Shown here: in pieces, positions 56,201-64,000 of the stretch
Position numbering within the stretch: position 1 is the first letter of the stretch
Layout: every line of letters begins with the position of its first letter
NCBI GenBank assembly: GCA_020747015.1
Contig: JAGTJM010000016.1
Span: 310,001-374,000 of the forward strand
From: Pyrenochaeta sp. MPI-SDFR-AT-0127
Lineage: Eukaryota; Ascomycota; Dothideomycetes; Pleosporales; Cucurbitariaceae
Length of the DNA: 64,000 bases
Direction: 5' to 3'
Position numbers and translations under genes: made by a program
The notes under the pieces: generated by a model
What the model saw: the letters and a program-made list of their open reading frames with translations, nothing else
Told to the model about the DNA's origin: nothing
Database searches by the model: none

Positions 56201-58516
56201 CGAACGACTGCAAGAGGAGCAAAGTCAAATTTGGATCATGGTCAAGGCAGCGGGCCCTAACTTGTTGAATTGCTGATGCAAATGGACATAGCTAAGTGGT
56301 AAAGAAAGTGTCTCCTGGTACCATGTCCACGGGAGCTTACGAGTCGCAGCGAAGCTTCTCATAATTAAAGAGTGGACAAGGACTTGGTCCTTTGTCTCCG
56401 TAAGCCTGTCCCCTGGGTTCGAGATGCTGACGCGGAGACAAGGTGACAGGTACCGGCTGTCTGTATCCTTCTCACTTCCCCCATAGCCGGGATGGTTTCG
56501 TTTTAGGTCCCTGAGACAACTCCAATCACGAGGTAGAATGGGAGTTTTCCACAGTGTCCCTGGGATGTGTTGTACAGTTACAGCTACTGCAGTGTTATCA
56601 GTGGGTGATAGACCCTGTCATTGTCTGGAAACAGATAGATTGAAGCACTTGTTGGAAGGCAACGATCGGACTGGACATGTTTGGGGCAAATTTCCACGCA
56701 AGAACGTCTAGACTGGTTCTTGCCCCCAGCATCGAGATAGCTAGCTCTACAAAGACAGCTGAGTTTGATGATCTATGACCAGTTTTCGAGGACTCGAGAA
56801 GCGCATTTTCCTTGTTCGACTCGAGAAGCTAGCCAGCAGTGTGTGGCCCCCCGAACGTGGCCCTCGAGACAGTCTGTGTATGTCTCGAATGCAAGATTGC
56901 CGCTCTGTGCTTTATTGGCTTCTCCTATCCCTGTGAAATGGCCCCCGCAATCTCCATGCGCTATGCAGTGCAAGCAGCACGTCGCAGGTCCAACGAGGTG
57001 CTGTGGTTGCTCTTCGGCTGGCAGGCTAAGGGACCAGCGGCGCGACGTGCCTCTAGACCAGGACAACTATACTTGGGCGACAGGGAAATGAGATGCTGAG
57101 ACAGCTGAGCCGTGGATACCTAGGCCGCTATTTTCGCCCGTTGCGGCCACAGCCTGAAGTTGCAACAGAGTCGCCAAGAGTGAAGGGCCATCAGACTACC
57201 TGCAGCAGTGGAGCTCCTGCAGGGCACAGAGAGCAGACCAACACAGTAGATCTGTGCTGGGCGACCGTGGACGCCGGGCAGGCGCAGGCCGTGGCCAGTG
57301 GAGACGCGGGAGGGCATCGACACTATCAGGATATGGCAATCATTCATTGAGCTAGTATAGCGGACTCCAGAGAGAATGATCGCTGAAACTCGTATCAATC
57401 GTACATGGCTCTTACTCTTTCGGGCAACTCGACGTTGATATGCGTGGCTCGGTGACGGCTCAGTGATGGCGCAGCACCGGCGACCGCCTTCCCGACGAGC
57501 CTCCACCGCCAGGCGTAGGGCGTGCCGTTTGGGAGTGAGAGTGAGTGCAACGCTGGAGGCCGACCGAAATGGAACGCCGGGGCAGGGCAACGAACGGCAG
57601 CACAGGTTTGGTTTGCAGCTGTCGAGATGTGATGCAGATGGGAGAATGCAGCAGGCCATTGGCTGGCCGTGGGCGTGTTGGTGCTGGGAAGCCGTGGACA
57701 AGCTTTGGGCTGACCGCCGCTATGCGTGTTTGGGGTGCTGGCCCTCACCGACTCTGCAGTAAGGTGCTGATGGGGGCGCGGAAGAGCGTGGGAACAGTGC
57801 GTAGGGCTGCTGGCCGTGAGACGCTTGTTTGCTCAGGACCCCTGGGGCTCTACGAGGGGCTTGCGCTGCGTGGTGGAGCCGCCAACGGCGAGGGAAATGA
57901 TGGCATACTTTACTTAGGTACCGCCTGACAAAGCAGACAACAAGAGCGTCGCGGGGCCAGGATACGGCTCCCGGCTGCCGTGCTAGGCTGGATACAGGAT
58001 ATGGTCTCGAAAGCGCAGCCTCCCAGTTGCTCCCAGGCAGAGGATTTGTGGAGAGCGAGCTGCCGTCTCCGACTCTCAGGGCTGGCACCGCAAACGGCCA
58101 CAACGGTGCGGCGCTAGGGATTTGAAATCCACAGCGTCATTCCCGCCGGATGAGTCGCGGTGTGCAAAGACGAGTGTGAAGTCGCGCATGCACGACGACG
58201 CGGCGGGCACAGCCAATGGCCACGGCGGCTGAAGGCCTGAGGGCCCTCTGGTGCGAGCCCGCCAGCTCGAGAGTCGCGAGGTTTCGCCCACACCAACACC
58301 GCTCGCAGCAGACGGCGAGTGGGGCGGCCGTCGCTGGCCACAGATGTTCGCCCAGAAGGCCAATTTACCCAGCAGAGCAGAGAGGTGTCTGGCGCGGTGC
58401 CCTTTGGCCCCCAAGGCGGCCTGGCATTATGCGGCGTGGTGGGAGGGGGGAGGGGGGGGAACGGCATGGGCGGCACTCGTCCGACCAGTATGGGCCGCCG
58501 ACGCGCGGTGATGGGG

Positions 58517-58634
58517 CAGCAGTAGTAGTAGCAGCAGCAGCAGCAGCAGGAGCAGCAGCAGCAGGAGCAGCAGCAGCAGGAGCAGCAGCAGGAGCAGCAG
58601 CAGGAGCAGCAGCAGCAGGAGCAGCAGCAAGCAG
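58517..58634. repeat. CAG-type imperfect trinucleotide microsatellite
   Basis: About 118 bp of AGC/CAG units interrupted at intervals by single GAG units (pattern AGCAGCAGCAGG), flanked by GTAGTAGTA at the left end. Reading frames through it give poly-Ala/Gly or poly-Leu, which inflate spurious frames on both strands. It lies 680 bp upstream of the bZIP start codon and is not in a recognised gene. Confidence 0.85.
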
Positions 58635-59159
58635 GCTTCCAGACACTCACGCTCACAGGCACGGGGACGGAGATAATGGACGGACCCGAGCCCGCGTGAG
58701 GTTCAGTGACCCCCCCGACCGGCCAAGAGTCATAGGGCTGTCCTGCGATGGATGGGACTGGACAAGGGGGGGGAGTGTGGTTTGGGTGGCAGCAGAGGGG
58801 AGGGGTGGGGAGACAGACATGGGGACGACACCGCTCTCGCAATAGACCGCTTTCACCGCCGCGCGTTACAATACACACCCATGCGCACGGCGTCCGACGC
58901 TGCCGTGCACTGAGCAGGCTGCTGAGCCCTGGCGCGCCCAACGCTCAGTGGCCCGCTGCGAGCCTTGTGCTAGCGCCCATCCTAAATTTACGAGGCCGCA
59001 GTCGGTGAAGGGCAGGGTTCCATCGTACCAAATTGAGAAGTGCTCGAGCCTGTGCTGGCGTAGGCCAGGGTGGGTGCATGCGAGGGCCTGAAGCTGGGGA
59101 CCTTTGACTAGGCAGTCTGTGCTCCACTCTGAACGACTGCGGACGCAGCAAGAGGGCGA

Positions 59160-59169
59160 GATAAATATA
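59160..59169 (+). promoter_or_regulatory. TATA-like element of the bZIP gene
   Basis: GATAAATATA lies in an otherwise GC-rich region about 145 bp upstream of the bZIP ATG. The position and contrast in composition suggest a TATA-type promoter. A second weaker candidate, CTATAACTA, is at about 59230. Confidence 0.35.
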
Positions 59170-59313
59170 CTGTGTGATCCCCGAGTGCCAGAGCCTCCCA
59201 TCCCGCTGATAACCAAGACGTCCCAGCCCTCTATAACTATCTGCCCGTCACCCTCCCCGTCCCTTTGAGGCTGCCTCCAAACAGTCACTCTGCCTCACAT
59301 TCCCTTGCCCACC

Positions 59314-60298
59314 ATGCATAGACACGCTGGCTACCAGTACGCCGCTGCCCCCGCGCCCACCACGACAAGATACTCGGGCACCTCGTCCGCCTTCTCAGCA
59401 TCGGCCAACCCCAACGAGGACTGGACCAAGATCTCGGATCTCGCCGAGCGCAGGAGGATACAGAACCGCATTGCCCAGCGCAACTACCGCAAGAAGCTCA
59501 AGAAGAGGCTCGAAGACTTGGTGCGTTCCCGTGCTGGCCCGTACCTCGTATAGCTCGGAACCACATGCTAATTGGGTCTTGCAGGAGCGTCGTGCTGCCT
59601 CCAGCTCAGCTTCACCTGAACAGAAGCCCGCCGAGCTGCAGCCACCCCAGACATCGCCGCGCCAGGAGTTTCCCTCTCCGTCGTCCTCGGAATCCTCGTA
59701 CACCACCCCGCCAGCCGAGGACCGCATGTTCTCGCATCAGTACACGCGCCAGCTCTCCACCAGCCCACCCCCATTCTCCGTGGCGTCGTATTCCTCAGCC
59801 TACCCTGCCCCGGAATCCGTAGCATACTCAATGCCCTACTCAACCTCGCCCTACCACACAATACCAACCACCCTCATGCCGGAGATGCCGAGCTACGCCT
59901 ACCTCCCACCGCCCCTCTCCTCAACCTACCCAACCACGCTGCCCAGCCTGGTCCCCAGCATGAAGAGCGAGTACTACGCCGAGGACGACCTCAGCCCATT
60001 CGGTGTCGGCTACGCTGCAATTGGCGGGATCGAGATTCCCCCACCACATGCGTATGCAGATTCAACAGCTCATGTAAGGCTCCCCAACACTCGCCAGCCC
60101 TACTACGCATGAAACCCAAAAAAAAAACACCCCCCAAAACCAATCCATCTCTTTTGACCACGCCGCCGCTTCTTCGACGAGCAACCCGCTGACAGCTCCT
60201 GGTAGACGCCACCACTCGAGCACTCAGACATGCACTACCCCACCACTCCCAACTCAATGCCACGGACGCCTCCTCTTCATCCCATCCACTTGATGTGA
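59314..60298 (+). CDS. Short bZIP transcription factor
   Basis: Three exons: 59314-59520, 59585-60073 and 60206-60298 (introns 64 and 132 nt), 262 aa. The ATG at 59314 gives MHRHAGYQYA. The basic region RRRIQNRIAQRNYRKKLKKR (about 45-64) has the N-x-x-A-Q-R-x-x-R core of fungal bZIPs, followed by only LEDLERR before a disordered Ser/Pro/Tyr-rich activation-like region. Intron 1 lies exactly between LEDL and ERRA, at the start of what should be the leucine zipper. The zipper is very short or absent, so dimerisation may need other contacts. Exon 3 was inferred: GTAAGG donor at 60074, GCTGAC branch-like site, TAG acceptor at 60205, then TPPLEHSDMHYPTTPN and TPPLHPIHLM. If intron 2 is retained, the protein ends 12 residues past the donor at the TGA at 60110. 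Confidence 0.78.
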
Positions 60299-60873
60299 GC
60301 GAGCTGCAGTCTTGTATTAATGATCACCTTTCTCTTCTCCCCAGAGACACAGTCTCTACCTGTTTTTTTTTTGTTCTTCTGTTTTACCCTTTTTATCTGT
60401 ACTGCATTTCAGCGAACGGTCGTTTGGATATGGGTCCCTCGCTTGGCCATGCCATGGAGAATGGGTTCTGGCGTCTCTTCGGTTTTCTGGGCGGTTGCTT
60501 GGTCGAGCCTGGGGAAATAGAACCCCAGCATGAGCAGGCCATGCCGCCTGCCGCGACATATACCCTCAGTGCCAGTGCGAGCCTGAGGCATGATTATGTA
60601 GCAACGAGTATTTTGTCACAACCTACTGCTTCTCATGCAACCTACAAATCCGTGAAACATGATGCGCCTGTGGACGAGTGCCAGCTGTGAGACTCTCAGT
60701 GCCAGTAATGGGTGGTCGTTGGTGAACAGAAGACGTGCATCATTCTAGAAGTTTGGAGCGGTGAGCTCATCGCGCACCCGCAACGCCAAGCCCCAGCGCG
60801 TCGCGTCGATGCTTCTCCACTGTCCGCCCAATGTAAGCCTACCAAACCTAATTGCAACCACCACGACGAGTCT
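60299..60873. other. Spacer, bZIP 3' flank and ORC1 promoter
   Basis: 575 bp with a T8-9 run near 60362. Frames across it have no family features. The open frame reaching back to 60712 from ORC1 starts with GTG, so I place the ORC1 start at the ATG at 60874. Confidence 0.45.
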
Positions 60874-63527
60874 ATGGCTCCTATCCAACGCTCACGGGTA
60901 GAGAAGGCACGCAAGTATCTCACAGGCGGTGCTGTGCTCCGCGAAGACTCGGACGACGAGCTTGGCTACGATGATCATCCCTGGGAGTGGATATACGGCG
61001 ACGCAGATGCAGACGATGCGCAGCCCGAGAAGAATGCCACACCAAGGAAGCGGAAGGCGGCTTCGGCGTCGCTAGACAGGCGCATAGTTGGAGCACGCAT
61101 GGGCAATTTCACGTGCAAAGTTGGAGATGCAGTGCTGTTAAAGGCAGAGGGCAACCAGGCATGGGTTGGCATCATCTGCGACTTCCACGAAGATGAGGAT
61201 GACGAAGAGAAAATGGCCAAGTTCCTGTGGTTCTCCTCTGAGAAGGAAATTCGCAATCAAAGCAAGAAGCGTACCGACTTCCTCCCGGTAAGCCAAGGCG
61301 ACATTCTTCTGGATAACATTTGCTTATACATGCTAGAATGAGCTGTACATATCCACTGCCTTCGACGACAATCCCCTCGAATCGATCAACGGCACGGCAA
61401 AGATTCTGTCCCACGAAGACTTTCAAAGGCTATATCCGGCAGGAGTGAAAAAGTCCTCCAAGGATTATGGCAAAGTCTTCGTCTGTCGGCGAGGTTGCAA
61501 TACCCGCACGACCACATACACACCAGAGTTCAAGTGGGAGGACGTATATCAGGGCGCTGATGACATCCAATCCCTGGTTGATCTGGTAGAGAGCCAGACC
61601 AAGGCAACTAGAAGAGGCCCTGGCCGGCCCCGAAAGCAACCACAGCAAGACCTGGACGAATTTGTAATACCGGACTCTGATGATGACGGCGCACCCAAGA
61701 CTCCACGCAAGAGGCGGAGACTGAATGACGCAACAACACCAACCTCTAGGAAGAGCCCGGCGTCTCGCAAGTTTCTCACTCCGACACATAAGAGGATCGT
61801 GCTCAAGAAGCAGCTAGAGTTTACGCCACTGGGAACACGCGTTCTTTCTCCTGCGGTTCTCAATTCGCCATTTCAGATTGCACGAACTCAGCTCCATGTT
61901 TCATCGGTCCCGGCGGCCCTACCCTGTCGCGAGGAGGAGTTCTCCACCGTGTACAGCCACTTGGAAGCAGCCATTACGGATGGATCAGGGTCCTGCATCT
62001 ACATCTCCGGAACCCCAGGCACAGGCAAGACTGCTACTGTGCGAGAGGTTGTGGCACAGCTCCACGCTTCAGTCCAGGCTGAAGAACTAGATGATTTCAT
62101 ATTTGTTGAGATCAACGGTATGAAGGTCACAGACCCTCATCAATCCTACTCGCTACTGTGGCAGGCACTTCGTGGAGATAGGGTAAGTCCAGCTCACGCG
62201 CTTGAGCTGCTGGAGCGGGACTTTTCGACCCCTAGCCCCCGTAGGGTACCTTGCGTGGTCCTCATGGATGAACTCGACCAGCTTGTCACAAAGAACCAAT
62301 CTGTAATGTACAATTTCTTCAATTGGCCTGGGCTGCGGCATAGCAGGTTAATTGTGCTGGCTGTTGCGAACACTATGGATCTGCCCGAGCGTACATTGAG
62401 CAATAAGATCAGTAGTCGTCTAGGTACGTGCAAGCATCCCATCCCTTCCCCTACGCCTCAACAATGCCGCAACACGTTCCTTCCTGTCTGTACTCACCCT
62501 CAATATGTTCCAAACTTAATGGAAGCACGGGCGCTTCTCAACGATCTGCCGCCCCATATTGTGCTGCACTCGCGAGATCGAAATTACCGAGTAGCTCGGG
62601 ATACTTTTTTGGCAAGGCTAACACGCATTCCCCTCAGGACTTACGCGGATTACCTTTCCTGGCTATACGCACGACCAATTAATGCAGATTATCCAGTCGC
62701 GACTCGAAGGGGTACCTGGTAGCATAGTGCACCCGGACGCGGTTCAGTTTGCGGCGCGCAAAGTTGCAGCTGTTAGTGGAGATGCCCGGCGCGCATTAGA
62801 CATCTGCAGACGCGCGGTGGAGATCGCGGAGACGGAAACGATATCACAAGACCACGACGACGAGGCGCAGCCCGCTACCCCGAGTAAGACCGGTCGGGGT
62901 AACAAAGGAAGACCGCTCCAATCTTTACAGCCAATTAACGCTACCACAAAAACGAACGCCCTGCCAACAAAAGGTGCAGCACCAACTGCAGGGCGCAAAG
63001 GTACAGTGACTATCGCAACAATCAAACAAGCAATCAACGAGGCCACAAGTAGTCCACTGCAGCAAGCGCTACGAGCTCTTCCACTGGTGTCCAAGGTGTT
63101 CCTCGCGGCACTCTTGGCACGGATCCGTCGGACGGGCATAGGTGAAGCCGTACTCGGCGATGTTGTTGACGAAGTCAAGCGACTAGGGCTCATGAGCCAG
63201 CTTCAGCCTGTGCAACAGCACCTTCTTGCATATGACAAGGACGACACCAGTAGGCTGGTAGGAAGTAACGGCACGGCAACGCAGCCATTGACACCATCAA
63301 AACACCGAGACGCCTCTAGCATTGGCTCAAGGCAATCGGAACTAAAGGCACCGCGAGCTCTTGGGCTCGCATTTGCAGCCACTGAACTAGCAGAAGCGGG
63401 AATCATAGGCGTCGAGGCCCGGCATGGCGAGCGTGTCGGTCGCGTACGACTAGGAGTTGGTGAAGACGAGGTACGGCTTGCACTAGGAGAGGATGAATCC
63501 GTACACGGCCTGGGTTTTGGTGCGTAA
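60874..63527 (+). CDS. ORC1: Origin recognition complex subunit 1 (BAH plus AAA+ ATPase)
   Basis: Orc1 is the ATPase of ORC that marks replication origins and loads MCM with Cdc6. Three exons: 60874-61287, 61337-62423 and 62638-63527 (introns 49 and 214 nt), 796 aa. The BAH domain spans about 65-195 (CKVGDAVLLKAEGNQAWVGI, MAKFLWFSSEKEIRNQSKK, NELYISTAFDDNPLESINGT). An AT-hook-like RRGPGRPRKQP lies at about 230. AAA+: Walker A GTPGTGKTATV (about 363), Walker B VVLMDELDQL (about 445), sensor-1 region IVLAVANTMDLPERTLSNKI. The second splice is certain in outcome because it rebuilds SRLG-LTRITFPGYTHDQLM, then QIIQSRLEGVPGSIVHPDA, standard for Orc1. Sensor 2 SGDARRALDICRRAVEIAE follows, then a disordered linker and a C-terminal winged helix. 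The 214-nt intron is the longest found in this window. Confidence 0.95.
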
Positions 63528-64000
63528 TGCATGGCCCATCGTCATCGTCGAGACCTTTCCATGGCTGCCTACCCACAGGAGGGGCTTTGAGCAGGTCGGT
63601 AAACAACTCCCTTGGGCTAACCCAAATGGGCATTCCATATCCAACAGCATTATATACCCCTTATCCATCGGTTAATATATCTTCACATCCCGCGCTTTAG
63701 TTTCGCGATTCTGCCCTTCCAATTCTGTGTGCACCCTCGGGCCAAGCCAATTATCGGCACCTCCGATGCAAACAACCAATAAGCGAAGCTACAGTCCTAC
63801 CGGTGAACGTTGGAACCCGAGCCGCTGACTGGGGTATTTGACGAACCACTGTTGGTGTTACATTTTAACCGTCCTACCGACTACCCGCTCAACGACGGCT
63901 TCCAGAATGTGGCTTGATGGCGCGAACCCTCGTTTCGTGCACAAACCACACATCTGTGTACGAACATGGGTTTGGTTCAGCACATCGCACACACTCAAAG
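63528..64000. other. ORC1 3' flank
   Basis: 473 bp to the window end, with no gene recognised. Short minus-strand frames here are shadows of the ORC1 3' end. Confidence 0.4.

Larger units (their letters stand above)
47289..59313. other. About 12-kb interval without a supportable gene
   Basis: I read both strands and found only short, overlapping frames of non-coding composition (the longest, 219 codons at 55163-55822 minus and 275 at 58114-58941 minus, are shadows or low complexity). There are no transposase, reverse transcriptase, gag or integrase motifs, no terminal repeats and no obvious tRNA. Unlike the RIP-affected spacers at 24-26 kb, base composition looks balanced, with frequent G and C homopolymer runs. 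The last 1.5 kb are GC-rich and contain a trinucleotide repeat and the bZIP promoter. Confidence 0.55.

Noticed and set aside
56282..56440. GGGTTCGAGA-like T-arm near 56415 suggested a tRNA
   Set aside because: No matching acceptor stem, D-arm or anticodon arm at the right distances on either strand.
58114..58941. Frames of 209 and 275 codons through the CAG microsatellite
   Set aside because: Open only because the trinucleotide repeat has no stops; products are poly-Ala/Gly, poly-Leu or poly-Cys/Ser.

Overview
The window looks like a nuclear chromosome segment of a filamentous ascomycete, most likely a Dothideomycete of the Pleosporales type. The coding sequences are broken by short introns (mostly 46-63 nt, GT-AG, many with a CTGAC/CTAAC-like branch site). 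The gene content (SSD1, GLE1, NAA15, ORC1, HET-domain protein, NACHT-ankyrin protein, DUF6536 membrane protein) is fungal, and one duplicated tract carries C-to-T and G-to-A changes like those left by repeat-induced point mutation (RIP). The family and class placement is inference; the fungal origin is secure. Gene models below were spliced by hand, checking reading phase across every junction.

Layout. 1-7 kb is a conserved housekeeping block: SSD1 (minus, cut by the window start) diverges from GLE1 (plus). 7.6-16 kb is accessory: two copies of a divergent gene pair (a small gene on the minus strand, broken by an in-frame stop in both copies, and an aminoglycoside-phosphotransferase-like kinase on the plus strand), a HET-domain gene, and the C-terminal stump of a third kinase copy. 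17.7-24 kb carries a single-pass membrane protein, a peroxisomal alpha/beta hydrolase ending in SKL, and a BRC1/RTT107-type six-BRCT genome-maintenance gene whose 3' end has been duplicated and mutated. 24-35 kb is AT-richer, sparse and accessory: a DUF6536 membrane protein, a second unknown membrane protein, several small unrecognised genes, an 18-bp degenerate repeat and an LTR-like promoter region. 35-43 kb is conserved again: a tocopherol-cyclase-like protein, NAA15 (NatA auxiliary subunit), an Fpg-type DNA glycosylase and, divergent from it, an agmatinase/arginase-family enzyme with both a signal peptide and a C-terminal KDEL. 43.4-47.3 kb encodes a 1257-residue NACHT-ankyrin NLR-like receptor. 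47.3-59.3 kb is about 12 kb in which I find no supportable gene, although it is not obviously AT-rich. The window closes with a short bZIP factor and ORC1, both plus strand.

Functional themes. Three genes belong to families used in fungal self/non-self recognition or signalling (HET, NACHT-ankyrin, APH-like kinases). Three serve genome maintenance and replication (BRC1, Fpg, ORC1). SSD1, GLE1 and NAA15 act in RNA fate, mRNA export and co-translational acetylation. No rRNA, CRISPR array, complete transposon or confident tRNA was found. The most unusual items are the twice-occurring broken-small-gene plus kinase pair, the RIP-like duplicate of the brc1 3' end, the 9-nt first coding exon with a GC-AG intron in the Fpg gene, the secreted-yet-KDEL agmatinase, and the 12-kb gene-free interval.
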